A stretch of DNA of 64,000 nucleotides. Origin: Ifrita kowaldi (taxonomy: Eukaryota > Chordata > Aves > Passeriformes > Cinclosomatidae). Shown piece after piece: positions 35,817 to 49,503 of this stretch. The notes beneath the pieces were generated by a model. That model did not search any database. It worked only from the letters and a program-made list of their open reading frames with translations, and was not told the DNA's origin. The DNA is taken from contig VZRS01014569.1 in NCBI GenBank assembly GCA_013398055.1, positions 292,175-356,174 of the forward strand. The letters are read 5' to 3'. Positions within the stretch are counted from its first letter, which is position 1; each line of letters starts with the position of its first letter. The translations under genes and the position numbers were made by a program.

Positions 35817-38800
35817 TAATGTATCCCAAATTACACGCCCTGCAGTAAGGGCTCAAAGTCTGGGCACAAATGGCATTCATTAATAAGTGCCCCGAGAGAG
35901 GGACAGCCCTTAAGGAGAGAAAATGCACACTGCAAAAGGGGTTGACATTTTTAGCATAAACTAAGGACTGAGATCCACCATTAATTTGCTTTGCTCATGC
36001 TGGCTTTCACTGCTGCACGATGAGCAAAAGTTAACTTGTGCAGGATGAGCACAGGTGGATCAACATCCTTCACCCTCTCCTCCTAATTCCCCATGCAGGA
36101 CAGGGGAAGAAAGATCAAAGCAAAATTTCAGCACCGGCAGCTTCAGCATTTTCCCTGAGCAGAGGCAGACGTGAATCCAAAGATTCAGATGTAAATATTT
36201 TAAAAGTGGTAAATGGACTTTTAGCAGCCAAAATAAGAATCTTTAAAAGCACTAGCATTTGCCCCCAACCCTTGCAAATCCAGCCTGCTGAAGTGGTAAG
36301 CAAGGTTGCCCACAAACTGAAAACTGAAACTAGTTTCAGCCCCAATTCCAAAAAACCTGGAAGTAATTTTAGAAGCAGGAAACCATCAAGCAAGAGACAG
36401 CACCTGTAGATTAAAACCTCTTCCTCTGTCAGGCTTCGACACATTCGAGTCACAAAACCATAAAGAAAGTAAGACTCCCTTAAAAAAGCCTCATTGTCAA
36501 AAACTTTTACAGATTTGAGGTTATATTTTATCCTTAAACCAATAAATACTTCCAATTCCTTAATTTGCTGCCAGCTGGGGAGAGATTTAAAAACTCCTGC
36601 AAACCTGCAATTTCAGTGCTGGTCTGTGCTGGGCACTGAAAAATTCCACTGGGGTGAGAGTGAGAGGGGTTAGTCATGACAAGAACATCCCTGCAATGTG
36701 CCAGGGCTGCTTTTCACTGTCATCCAACCATCCTTAATACCGACTTAGTCCATCAATGATTTCTATAATCAGTTATGTGCTTTTGAAACACACACCCACA
36801 CGCATAATCTTCACAGGCAGCCAAATAGAAGCTTTCTGTATTTTTATATTATTATTAATAACATGCATCTGTGTACAGATCAACCCCCTAAAGGATATTT
36901 TGATCCAAGGATCTGCAACCTGACTGAAAGCGAACTTTTGCTACTTTACCAGCAAATATCTTGAATGCTGATGGCGTTCATCTTTTAATTGGCACCTAGG
37001 GATGTAGCTGGAAGCCCTCCTGCTCGGATCCTCACACTGACCAACAGGAAAGCCCTTAAACTACTCACCCTCTGAAGTTGCCCCATGTCTGTGCAGGGTG
37101 AGATCTGCTCTTAACAAAACCTGAGATGATTTTTCCTCCCTGAAAAGGACAGCTGTACATTTGCAACTGAAACATCGTTCCCGGCCAAGCTCTAATTCTC
37201 GGGCCACCCCCGGGTACCCCAGGTGTGCCAGGTGCCTGCCAGACTCTGTGTGCCGAGGCAATGCAGAGTGCAAAATTCAGGGTACAGCTACCACGGCTTT
37301 TCTCCTTGCTCGGTGTGAGTGCAGACCCTACAATGCAGAGGTCAAGCACCCTGGGGCTACTCTGGGTTACCCAGGTCACAGGCAGGTTTTGTTCGGTCTC
37401 CAGAAGCACCAAAAGGCCTGGCAGCACTAGAGCAGAGCAACTGATGCCCCATTCGCTCCTAGTTACTTATAAAAGATAAAGCTCATTCCACCACAATGTG
37501 CTGCTGACAAAGGACCTTTTCACATCTTACAGGAACAAGTGGAGATCTGGTTTGCAATGTCTTTAACAGCTGACTACAAGGAAAAAAAAGGGATTTTAAG
37601 TATCAACGGTGTTTGCTTTAATTGCAGATGAAAAGAACAACTGCAAGTGATCCAGTCTTTCTTTGGTGCTTTAGAAGTTGTTAGGAGCTAGTTAATAAAA
37701 CACCAGGGATTTCGGTGATGGGAAAGCTGTTAATTCAGGTTGAGGAAGGAAAACTCCTATCTGCAAATGAAGAGCTGGTTCCAGGGGATGTCTCTGCAGC
37801 AGAACACAAAGTCCATGCGAGCAAGCAAAGGGGTCTGGCACTGCAGGGCTGAGCCTCCAGGCAATCCTACGGGAGAAGGCTCTGCCTTAGCACATGACCA
37901 CGCTGCACGGGGCTTGACCATGACCATGCCCACCAGCCCTCAGGGTGCTGCTGTTCACCTCCGAGCCCAAATCCCCGCTGTTAGCTCCGGCCTCTCTTAC
38001 AAGCACAGCAAGCGCCTGACTTGGCTCATTGATAAAGCAAAGAACTTCATCCCCAACCTTTGTCTACCATCTCCATCTGGCCTAGGAGTCACAGTCAAAT
38101 TGAAGAGCGAGGCAACTGATTATGTTTCCCACTGAAATGCTCTATCCACCCTGCCCCCCGCATTTCCTTCCTTTGATGCAAAATTGTGCTTACAAAGCAA
38201 GAAGATGAAACTTTTAATGCCTTACAAATGCTGAGGGGAACGCAGAATAAATGTACAGCAAAGCATTTTCAGACCTTTTCCTTCAGCACCTCCTCTTTGT
38301 ATAGTAAAAATAAAAGTTAGATACAAAGAGCTACTTTTTTGTCTACTCCATAGAAGGAGCGATCTGTTCACCAGCACACCTGAGCATTTGACCAAACCAG
38401 CACAAGTGCCAAAAAGAAGGATTTTCACAGCAAATTGATAGCCACAGACACCAAAACAATTATTCAATTCTCTGCTAGAAAGAATGGAAAAAAAATTTGT
38501 CACCTTCACAAAAACACCTAACTCATTGTAAATGACTGTAAAAATGCAAATTTGGTTGTTATCACTAGTGCTATTGAGTTATACAAATCTATATGGAATA
38601 GGAATAATTTTACTTTTAGAGCTAAAGGCATCTCCTTTTATATGGGATAAGTGATCCTCAAAATTATGTTCTTCAGCAGAAATTCTGTTAAACTAAGAAG
38701 AAAAAAAATGTGTTTAACACTTGTGTCATCTTTTTTGCAATGAGACGATGAAGCCTGATAAGCTGATCCACACATGGCTGGTGGCAGCTGTGGGTTACAA

Positions 38801-40374
38801 GCACAGCTGCCCAAAAGTCCAGAAGGATCCAGGTGGAGGAATAAGGAGCATCAGATCCATCCTTTCCCTCATGTATGAGGCTATGGTTGGGCATCAAAAC
38901 CTCCAGAAGCTGACACCACTGATTCATGAGAACCTACATCTCAAATTGGGTCTGTCCCAACAAAGAAAAGCCACCTTCAGAGTATGGCACCAGGGACTTG
39001 GGAAGGTCTTACCTTCAGCAGAAGCTAATAAGGAAAAAAAGTGATTGAACTGAAGATCAAGAAAGCAAACTGGGCAGTCAACGAGAAAACCATTTACATA
39101 CCTGCTGGACAGGAGTGCTGCTGCACTGGAAAAGCTCTCGGAGAAGAGAAAATGTCTTCCAGCTGGGTAAAGCAATGCCTCCGTCTTAAGAAGATGCATG
39201 GGGAGATATTCCAGTAAGTGACTGTATGCTATAATCCTCAGGTTAGGGCCACAAATGACACAGGGTGACCCAGGAAAAAAGAGGGTAAAAAGATGGCAGG
39301 AACTTCCAGATGCTTATATCCACAGCCAGCATTCTCCAGAGGGTTTTGTGGGTCCATATGTCCATGCATCCCATGATCCTAAAAATCCTTGGGAGCTACG
39401 AAAAGGACCAGACTGCCAGGCTCCTCCAAACGTTATTCCAGACCAGTGGGACGCATGGGGTTGGGACCTTCAGAGAGAAGAAAGGGACAGGCCATTACAC
39501 AACAGCTCTTACCACGTTGGACAAGGTTTATTCCCATGGAAACTCCTATCTTTTGATTTATTTTTGCACGGAAGGAAGGTTTTAGCTGTTTGTTTTTAGT
39601 TTTGTTTTGTTTTTTAATTTGCATGATTTACTTAAATGAATGTAACAGTGAGCATAGGCACAACATGGAGCCACCACCTCCAGATGCCTCATAGGTGCTA
39701 GGTGATGTGAGACGAAAAGGAGGACAAGCGAGCAACTGAAAAAAGTTTTCACCTAACCAACAGATCTTTCCCAAACTCTCTTCTTTTTGCCAGGTGAAAG
39801 GACAGAGCTTTCCTCTCCTCTCCTTTTTTCCACACCTTCTAAACCTAATGAAGTATTTTGTCTACTAGGGAAGAGAAGGATGGAAAGGGTTGTAAGGCAG
39901 CAGGTCAGCAGCATCATCTGCCTTCCTGACTTCAGTGGAAAATGTCTATCCACCATCAGGAGAATCACACCTTCAGCAACCCGCATCAATGTCTGGCCCA
40001 ACCCATCAGTGACATAGCAGAAACACTCAGCTCTTGAGTACAACAACCCACTGTGACCTCCAACCAGGCAGAGCCACACTTCCCACCTCTGCCGTCAGAG
40101 AAAATAAACACATCCCAGCAAAGTGGCTCAAAATACCCGAGGAATTAGTCATAAAGATTCTAGTACTTGACGTATATAAACCCATCATAATCTGGGGGGT
40201 TGGGGTTGTTTGTTTTTTCAGTTCTTTTAATTTGATCTTACTAATTGTGCTGGGAATAGAGTTGCTGGGATTTTTGTTTGTTATTTTAAAATATGAAAGC
40301 TGTCACATAAACACAGGCAAGTGCCGGGCCCGGATATAATGCCCAGCAAGTGCTGAAAGGAAACTCAAATAACT

Positions 40375-40720
40375 CTTTGCCTGACATTGCTTTCTAGCTC
40401 ATCTGCAAAAAGAAAACAGCAGAGAGCAGCTGAGAGCCAAAAGAGGTTTTTTCACTTTGTTTTAGCTGCAGCAGCACAGGAAGGTGATAACATTGTGTGT
40501 AATGTAACCAAGCAAAGGAGTAATGAAAGTGCAAGCAAATAGATCAAATAGCACAGGGTTAAGGAAAAGGTGTGATAATCATTTGTTTTGCTAATTGTGT
40601 CAATAAAGTCCTATCTACCCTCAAACAGCGGAAACGTCATCGGATATTTAAAAGGGAAAAATCAAGTGAATAATTAAATGTACAAAAACCCGACATTTTT
40701 CCCCCAGATGGTCTCTTTAA
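40375..40720. promoter_or_regulatory. Candidate conserved non-coding element
   Basis: A non-repetitive AT-rich block with closely spaced homeodomain and related words: 'ctaattgtgtcaataaag' (about 40591), 'gataatcattt' (about 40574), 'gaataattaaat' (about 40668) and a CRE/HOX-like 'aaacgtcatcgg' (about 40631). The texture matches developmental enhancers in vertebrate gene deserts. This is inference; no alignment was possible. Confidence 0.25.
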
Positions 40721-42882
40721 AGGGTTGATTAGGAGAATCACATGTTTATTTTAAATAAAATTCCAGTGACTTTGATCATGTTTAAAACACCTCATGTACA
40801 AAATCTACTTTGAACCAAAACTTCTTCTTCCCTTGGCAAAACAATCAAAATTGCCTTCTCTACAGGAAAGATGCAGCATTACCACAACCCAGGCTAAGCT
40901 GGCTTAAGGGGACAACACCATAACCCACAAAAATCTGGTGCCTTTGCAACGTGTTTTTGTTGTTACAAAACCCAGCAAATCAGTACAAGGCAACTGGAAG
41001 TCTGCAGACAGGCTCGCAGGTGAAGTTGCACTTGAAGTCTGCTAATTCCTGGAAAAAGAAATCTGAATTGCCTTGTCCTTGCTTCTAGTGTTTTCCCAGT
41101 GATGGGGAGAGTTAGGAAATGAAACATTCCCTAACTTCCCCCAGTTAAATGAACTGAAGCTGAAGAAGGTCTGACCCAAGTCTTTGAGCTGATGAAAACA
41201 TTTCAGAAAAGGATCTGAATCTCCCAAAATAACTTCCATCCCACTAATTACACAATCAATCTCAGCCACTCTGATAACTATATGATATTGAAAATGCCTG
41301 TAAAACCTATTTCTCTACAGCAAGAACACCTGCCCAAAATCCTGGAGCTAACTGTTTTCTCCATAAACCAATTACCTGTAAAATATGGAGCATGCAAACA
41401 GAGATGAAGCTCTGTCTCCAGAGAAATGAGGCTTGTCCCACCAGCCTAGCCCCTCGCTGTGCTGTGCCTGATGCACCAGCAGGGCTTTTTCTCCAGGCTC
41501 CAACACGGATGTGTCAATATGTACTTTGCTCAGTTCTCCTGGGAGACGAGCCCAGCAGTCCTCACTGTCCAACAAGCAAAAAGGTAATTTTTTCATTTTC
41601 TATCTTTTATATCTCCCCCCATCCCACATACACCACACCACTCACAGCACTCCCACCATCTGCCTTCAAGGCCAGCTGGATGGCAGCAGGACTCATGGGC
41701 TGTGCAAGAGCTCAGTGACCAGCATCTTGCACAAGTTAAGTTTTTACATAAACATATGGGCTTTTCTAGTCAGATTGTAACAGATAAACCAATGGCTGAT
41801 GATTAATGCTCATTTTAAACACCGTCCTTTGTGGTATGGAGGAACCTCAGTACCTTCCACCCCTGGATGTGAGAAGACAGTGTCTCATTGCTTCCCAATT
41901 TGAGAGGCAGATGAAATTCAAACCCTTGCGCCCAGCACATGCCTGAAAAGACAACTTTCCAGTTGTCTGGACTCTACCCTTAAAATGTGCCAGATTTTTA
42001 AGACTGAGCATACTGCTTGCTGGGAAGAACACAACTCCACTCCAGCTCACTCCACTGCTGCTTCCCCCTCAAACTGCAGGGTCTTCCTTGCAGACTGTCC
42101 ATGAGCATTTCCCAACAGTTTAGGTCTTGCCCTTAACAACTCACTGAAGGTCATGCAGTAGGTTGGCAGCAAAGCCGTGAAGCACATCCAGATTTTTCAA
42201 GTCATGGGCCAGCACTTGAAAAACACATTCATCTTCTCCATCCCTTGACAAGAAATAACTCCATTACTTGTGCACAACAAGGGTTGAATCACTCGCACAC
42301 AGAAACACCACGCACTGAGCACACGTCAGCTCTGAGCAAACAAGGCATCACCATCCACACGAGAGCAGCACCCTCAGCCCACAGCTCCTCTCCGAGGGCA
42401 GCAAGAAGCTGAAAACACCAGCTGGAGGAAACCAGCAATGAGCAAAGTGTGCCCTGCAACACAGAGACCCCAAATGATTAATAAACACACAAAAAGAGTT
42501 AAAAGACTTGTTCCTCATTAGCTGAAAAATACGTGAGGAAGAGAGTAGGAGTCCCACCTGTTAAATTTTGAATGTTAAAGAGTCCCAAGTGCAATGGCTC
42601 GTTTCACAAAACAAGGGGTGTTTTATGTGCCCGTGTTTTATTTTAAGGCAAGGGCTGGGTTTTTTACACTCTAGCATGTTTATTACAACCCAGCCATGTG
42701 AGTTAAATGCAGTAAGGGACCTGTTAAACCTCATGATCACTGCAGTAAGCTCCAGCAGTGACTTTATTATGGGCGAGAATGCAATTGGGGCATTCATGTC
42801 TGCTGCTCCTGCCACCAGGTACTGTGAGCAGTGTGTGCTCAGTTTGTCAACACCAAAATCTCCTCCTAAACACAAGGTGAGC

Positions 42883-42931
42883 ATCCCAAGATGGCTTTGT
42901 TACATCCCCAAATGGCTTTGTTACATCCCCA
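42883..42931. repeat. 21-bp tandem duplication
   Basis: 'atggctttgttacatcccca' occurs at 42891 and again at 42912, with a partial unit (catccca) before it. The period is 21 bp and the two units are essentially identical, so replication slippage was recent. Confidence 0.9.
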
Positions 42932-45900
42932 TGCAGAAGAACATCTCCAGATACAGAGACAGCTTATCAAGGTCAATGTTACCCAGCAGAGAATAAAAAA
43001 GGGGAAAAATATAAAACTATTAAACTTTGCTGGCTTTTTATAAATCCTCCAGTGAATGGTTGCAGGTATATTTGCTGAAAGGCAGCAGTTTGCTGCAGTG
43101 GGTATCTCAGCTACCACAAGGGAATGCATTTCTCCTGGTTTAGTTAGCCAAAGCAGGCTCAGCACCAACCCTGGCAGAAAGAAAGAGGACAGGATCAAGC
43201 CCAGACTGTCCCCTGCAATAACATCCAGCTGATTAATCAGCTCAAGTCACCTCCAAAACCTCTCCTTGGCTTCCTGTTCTTAGGCATGAAATTTTAGAAG
43301 AGCTATGGACTGAATCTGACATTGCAGTGAGGGTGGCAAAATCAGGGAGTTCTGGGTCAACGGGACTTGTGTTCTGTATCAGTGAGGAAACATGAACTTG
43401 TTTGCTTTATGGAATTACAGAAGGACACCAGTTAACAGTCTCTTATATCATGTGCCTGTAATATTTACATCCTTATAAAAGATAAATAAACAAAACCAAT
43501 TATTTCCCAAAGAAACACATAGAAAAATAGTGTAAAGGCCTCTACTGCTTTTTCTCCTCACTCAGCAACACCAAATTTTTGGAGTAACCTGGCTGCTTTT
43601 GAGGGCTTCACAAGCTTGGCCAACATCCCAGGCAGTCCCTAGAGCTGGAGCTTTTCCTCCCAGATCAGAAACAGCAGCTATGGCCGGGACATGATTAATG
43701 AGGGGAGGGCGCTTCGCAGATGCGCCACCAGTCTGTGACCAGGCAGTGACACTGCACATCCAATGCATGAGTATTTTAGGAAAACAAGATGAAGGCAAGA
43801 ACCATTCATCTTGCCTCACCCTACCATTTTTCATCCTAAAAATCAATTCCTTTCTGGGAACTCCAATGAAAAGGGGAAGGTTGAAAAAAGACAAGCACAG
43901 AAGGACTGCCCCATAGATTGGGAATTCCAACCTACACTCCGCCCAGAAAAGCATTGTTTGGTAACAATAAAAGTGCAACATAAAAATGCTTCTAAGAACT
44001 CTTGTAACAGTTTCACAATAAAGTGTATATTTTAAAATGTAAGTCCAGCTATTCCATTGAAGGCATCATCACACAAATTTGTGTCCCTCGCATCCACCCA
44101 GGACTCCTCACCCACACTCGGGGTGGGTCTGCCCACCAACCTGAACCAACACCCCAGTGACCAACGGACTGTGTATTTACAGCTCAAGTTCTCACACAAA
44201 ATGCAGGTCATGACTATGCTATTTTGACTTCACAAAATGACTCTACATGAGGATCACAAGCTTGGATGCTACAATTTGAAGCACTGCTGAGATGCCCTAC
44301 AATTAACTCCACACTTTTAACCATTTTTGAAGACAAAAAGCAAAATCTTAAGCAAATGTCACACGATCTGACATTTCAAGCACCTAATGTCACCTTGGAC
44401 CATTTTCAAAGCAAAATTTAATAACCTTATTCTCCGTCTGCACCAGCTGACGCAGATACATTAAGAGAAAAAAAATCTTTACAACATTCCCTAAGGAGAA
44501 GTGGGGGGAGATACTCTCCTGATAAATGGCAGACTGTTACATAAAAAGACCAAAGGAACAAACTGTAAGATAAATTTTAACTAGCCTTTTTATAGTATTT
44601 TTATAGTATATGAATGTTTCCCAACTTGGGTGACAGTACCAAGAAAAAATAATTTTATTTCATGCTATCAAAACCACCTCTAATACAGAACACAGCATTC
44701 CACACATCCTCCTCTTGGCAAAAGATGTTTTACAATGAACTGAAGAGTGTGATTCTTAAGAGATACGGGATTGCCTCACCTGGAAAAATTGAAAGGCCAC
44801 AGAGAAATGAAGTCCACAAAGAATGACCATTTCAGCCTTGAACCACTTGAAGCTCAGATAATGATCACACTCCTTCTGAGATGCAATCAGGCTCCTTGGG
44901 TAGGAGGAACATCCACCTGGACCACTCATTGATCCAAGAGGGTGGGATACTCAGTAACAGACTCAGACAAAAAAGACCAGTGTGACCAGTTGCCAAACAC
45001 TGATGGCACAAGATGCACGTGAGGGGAAAATCAGACCTGCAGATCCACTGAAGTGAACACAGCGTAACGCAAGGGACAACACTTCAGGACAGCACTTCAT
45101 GCCTCCTGCTCTCCCAGGGCTGTGCATTCTGCCTTCAAAGGTGTTTTACAGAAATGCTCATCCTCAGGCTAACGTTGCAGAGGTAAGTTGTAATCCTTCA
45201 AGTGCATGAGGGAATGGATTTTTGCGCCTTTTTTTTGTTTGTTGGCTTGCTCTCATTATATCCACAATCTCTCTCATCGACTTCAACTACCACAAGAAAG
45301 TCAAGATCTGTGCATCAAAATGAAAGTCAGGTTCCCACACCTGGGTGAAGGAAGGGCCCTTCCATCCCACTGTTCACACCCAGGTGGGTACCATCTCACC
45401 TCCCATGCTGTCAGCAGGCTCAAGCAAGAGCCTCTTTCTTTTCCCTGGTCCCTTATGCAGACACACAGCAGCTCTCCCACCAATGGCTCTCCCACCATCC
45501 CATGTCCAGCACCAAAGACCTGCAGGTGCTCTCACAGTTGTGACATGGAGTTGCTGCTCCATCTCCAGAGCTGCTCCACTGCTTACCAACACACAGCCCA
45601 GTGCCAGGTTCCCTCACTGGGCACTGCTGCAATCCACAGAAAATGGGAAACTCACTGCAAACTTGTTTTGTGCCTTGGCCAAAATGACCCACAGCTCCCC
45701 ACACCTGCTTTGATCACCACAAACCACCCTGGTTATCCAGAGCAGGGCTTAGTCTGAAGCCTGCAGACACTTTTTGCTATCTTTTACTTATGATTTTCAG
45801 TCTACAGCATTAGTTACTAGCTTCCAATGAAAGGAAAGAAAAATCACTGTGCCAGCTGCAAAAATAATCCTCCTGCTCATTACATTTTCAGTTCTTTATC

Positions 45901-46237
45901 TTAGACCTATTCTTTAAACCTTCAGGATATAGGCTGTCACCGTGCAGGCAAACAACATGCTTTGTAGTCAAATAAATGCTGAAATTCTCAAAAGACTACA
46001 TCGCTCCAGGAGCAAAGGAGTTGTGCTAAAATTATAAAAGTGGCTAACAGAGAGATTAATCAGATGCTATTAAAAAAAAAGAAAAAACAAAGCACAGAAC
46101 AGAAGACACCAGCCCCTTACTTCTCAAAGATAAAATCAACCATCTCCAGGCATCTTGGTCGCAGTTGACATTTGCTTTCATCAACCCCCCACCACTGCAG
46201 CCTCCTGAAATCCCTCTATTAAAATGGATTTGCAATT

Positions 46238-46276
46238 GTCCCCATGTATGCCATCACTGTCCCCATGTATGCCATC
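46238..46276. repeat. 21-bp tandem duplication
   Basis: 'gtccccatgtatgccatc' occurs at 46238 and again at 46259, period 21 bp. The phase keeps an open frame across it, but no gene is supported there. Confidence 0.9.
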
Positions 46277-48126
46277 TATGCTGTCCCTGCTTCAGCTCCA
46301 AAAAGGCAGAGTTGGGATGATGGGCTTGGTCCTCTGAAGGCACTGGTGGGACAAAAACTGAGCCAATGGCTCCAGTTCCGGGGAAGTTTAATCCCTGTGG
46401 CACAGGACCAACACAGCTCCAGCTCCACAAACACCAAGTTGATTTGCTGGCCCAGTGTGGCCAAAAGGGCACATTCCTGAGCCCCCCTCTGGGTCCCTCT
46501 GGACCTCAACTCCTCAACCCAAAGGAAAACACACTCTGCTCTTGCTGGGAGCATTTATCATGGGCAAAGCAAATCAGCCCAAAGTTGCTGACAAGCAGCA
46601 AGGGGGTAAACGCCAAGAAGGAAAAAAACATTTTTTATTGAGCTTAAGTCATCCCTTGCAGGACCAACACATTTCCAGCTTAGTATCTGGCTCCTTTAAA
46701 ATCTGAATCCTTGGTGGCTGCCTCCTCATTCAAGAATAGGACAGAAGCCCAGTGGTAATGACTTTCCCTGTGCACTGTCACACTTGGCTTGAGGTCCAAG
46801 CATCCCCGTGGAGCCCAGGAGAAGCCCCACGTGCTCCAGGGCTGGCACAAGGCTCCGCAAAGGCAACTGAGGTGAAGATTTCAAAACAGCTCTGGGAATA
46901 CCAGCACAGAAACACTTTGGCAGATTAGGCTCTGTCTTCCTGTTACTTTTTTGAAAGGTCCTACTTATTAAGGGCACATGTTCAATATTCAGTAAATAAT
47001 AACAGAAAGTGTTTGCCATTAAACCAAAGCCCATGGAATAATCTTGACTCATTCCAGCTGTCAGATCCAAATAAATGCCTGCCGTGCTTTTACAGGCAGC
47101 TTTAACATGCAGCTCAGTGATCGGGACCTTCACGAGGTGAAAAAAAATACTATTATTAGTGTAGGACTTGGCTTCATCTAAACATAGATGTTGCACTGGT
47201 TTAATTAAATCAGCATGGAAAGGTTCTATTTATTGCATCATACAGTTACACTATTAAGTTACAGCCCAGGACTCATTTTTCCGCTGATATCCAAGAGTAA
47301 ATCCTTTTTCTGCTGATGCAAGGATTCCTACCAGGGACTGCACTCCAGCTCTACCTGTCCCATCCCACGTGTTTGTGAAGGGATGTTTTGCTCACTGTCT
47401 TGTACTCCCAGAGCACTCCTGACCATGCATCAGTTTTAATTCTACTGAAAAAAAACAATTCAGTGCTACCAGCTCTCTGTTCCTACCACTCTGCTTTCAC
47501 CTCCATCCTCGGTGATTATTATTGCAGCCACCTCAAGGGGAAAAAAACAAGACCTCTGGAAACATGTCTGGCTCCTGTAAAACCCTCTTCATGTTTGCAA
47601 AACAAGCACAGAGCCCAGCAGTGACAGGGAGCTGCAGGGAATCAGCTGTTTGCTCCTCAGCCCTGGAGCTGCCTCCCACCAACCCTGCACCTCACACAAA
47701 CAGGGCAGCAGCCATGGTCCAGCTCAGCTGCACGGATGGATAACCTCCCCAGGTTGGCATCCCCATTATTCTGATGCCTGAATATGCTCACAAATCCAAC
47801 TAACTTTCCTGTAACCCGGAGATTTCTAAATTTTTATTCCAAGGCTGACAAAGTATTGCACCTCTTCTCACTCATTTATTGCTAACAATATTTTTATTTT
47901 AGTCATGTCTAGGCTCTTAAATACTTAACGACCTGGTTTTCTGAAGAGCTTACATGCTGTGAGAAAAATAAGGGAAAAAGAAGGGATTGTTTTATCACTA
48001 CATTAGCATCTAAAGGCATCAAAGGAATTCCTAGCCACATACCACTTGCTATATGGGAATGCAGTTAAATAGTGTATTTACATACAAAGCCTGTGAGACT
48101 CAGGAGAACTTACAGACACAGAATAA

Positions 48127-48258
48127 GAGATTCACAGAACGGTTTGGGTTGGAAGGGACCTTTAAAGGTCACCTAGTGCAACCCCCCAACGACCAGGGAC
48201 ATCTTCAACTCCATCAGGTTGCTCAGAGTCACATCAATCAATGTTTCCAGTCCAAAAG
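48127..48258 (-). mobile_element. CR1 LINE 3' end, minus orientation, short
   Basis: The plus strand reads 'gattcacagaacggtttggg', then 'ttggaagggacctttaaagg', 'tcacctagtgcaacccccc', 'gggacatcttcaac', 'atcaggttgctcagagtc' and 'aatgtttccag'. This is the classic bird CR1 3' terminus in reverse complement. Only about 130 bp is present. The sequence is fairly well preserved, so it is probably one of the younger CR1 copies here. Confidence 0.92.
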
Positions 48259-49503
48259 GTCTCTTCTCTTTTGCAGGGATGATGCTGACCTGGAGGGTGC
48301 AGGGTTCTCCATCCACACATCCCACATTTTGGCATTTCTGTCCTCTCTGCTCTTTGCCACAGCCCCATAGATGGAAGCACTGCCACTCCTTCGAGGGCAG
48401 CAATGCAGCTGAGTGTCCTTTGACTTGCTCCAGAAAAAAAATTAAAAAGAAAAAGCTAGGGTCAGATGAAGCTGTTTAAACACCAACTTGAGCTCACTGC
48501 ATAGGGAGGGAAAACCTGGAGCCTGTACAACTGGTCCTACAGCACTGTCCACCAATTCCATGGCTCCACTGCCAAGACTCAGCCAAAGCCTCCACACAGC
48601 CTCCCTGCAGAAGGAAGGCCCACCAGAAAGTCTACCAAACCCAGAGGTGAAGTCAGGGATGTCTCTTCCCGGCTGTGCAAATCCTTAACACCAACAGCAG
48701 ATCCACCTGTGCCCAGCCACCTGTCACTGCACCCGATTGTGAAGCTGCTGCCTGAGCTTATGACTCTCCGCCCTAAGAGCTGCTGGAGGAGACCAGCCTT
48801 TCTCGAGCATCTGACTTACCCTTGCCAGGAGCAAACAGTCCCACCTCTGCCTCTCTGTTTACTTCAGTGGAGTCAGGATTTCTCTCTCATGGTCATAATC
48901 TGGCTCCAGAGACAGAAGATCTGTTTCCATGCAGATGCCCATCTTTTATCACAAAGAATGGAGAGAGATCATTGCGGGTGACACTGTCTTTCCTTAGCTG
49001 ACGATACTGTTAGCCCCATTTCATAAGCCCTCACAGCTATTTGGCTGAAATACCTGAAATAATTTCTTTCTGAAGACGGCTCATCAAGACACTCTTTTTG
49101 CCGATCTGCTTCCTAGGCTGAATTCAATTCTCCTGGAGATGGTGCTGCAGCAGAAATCAGTGCCCTTTCCAGACCCCTTTCCCCATTTACTGAAGATGGC
49201 AAGTGCAGAGCTGGTACTCACAGTAGATAATCAGAATGTGGGATATAGTTGGTAGAGAAGCTCCAAGGTTAAAGAAGAAGAAAAGGAGGAAGGAGAGAAC
49301 ATTGAAACACATCATAGGTAACACATCATAAGAGTATCATAGGTAGTGGCATACTGACACCTGAACTTCATGATTCAGGGCTAAAAACCAGCAACAATAA
49401 TTAAAATATTATAGAAGATTAAATTTAATCAATTTTTTTTCTCAAGACAATGACACCTCCTGCCCTCCTCTGACCTGATGCTGGTTATTTGGGAGTCGGG
49501 CTA
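48259..49503. other. Unannotated non-coding stretch
   Basis: No exon, RNA gene or mobile element recognised between the CR1 tail and the CpG-rich block. A small local duplication of 'atcataggta' occurs near 49310-49345. Confidence 0.6.

Larger units (their letters stand above)
30287..48126. other. Long unannotated non-coding stretch
   Basis: Nearly 18 kb with no supportable exon, RNA gene or young mobile element. Frames of 183 codons (45206-45757, plus), 156 codons (46726-47196, minus) and 146 codons (36115-36555, minus) have no recognisable domain and are treated as chance. Several AT-rich, non-repetitive blocks (about 33240-33420, 36700-36990, 40320-40800, 47030-47290) look like conserved non-coding elements by texture only. 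Confidence 0.55.

Noticed and set aside
37161..37430. Frame with an apparent internal repeat (ATPGYP / ATLGYP)
   Set aside because: The nucleotide similarity is short and interrupted. No tandem structure or family match.
40324..40333. CCGGGCCCGG palindrome
   Set aside because: A 10-bp palindrome is expected by chance in 64 kb and no other signal surrounds it.
45183..45191. Strong splice donor word AGAG/GTAAGT
   Set aside because: No partner acceptor or coding frame around it; the preceding short frame is only about ten codons.
45206..45757. 183-codon plus-strand frame with a hydrophobic start
   Set aside because: The N-terminus loosely resembles a signal peptide, but the rest is serine/proline/histidine-rich with no domain, and several opposing frames span the same DNA.
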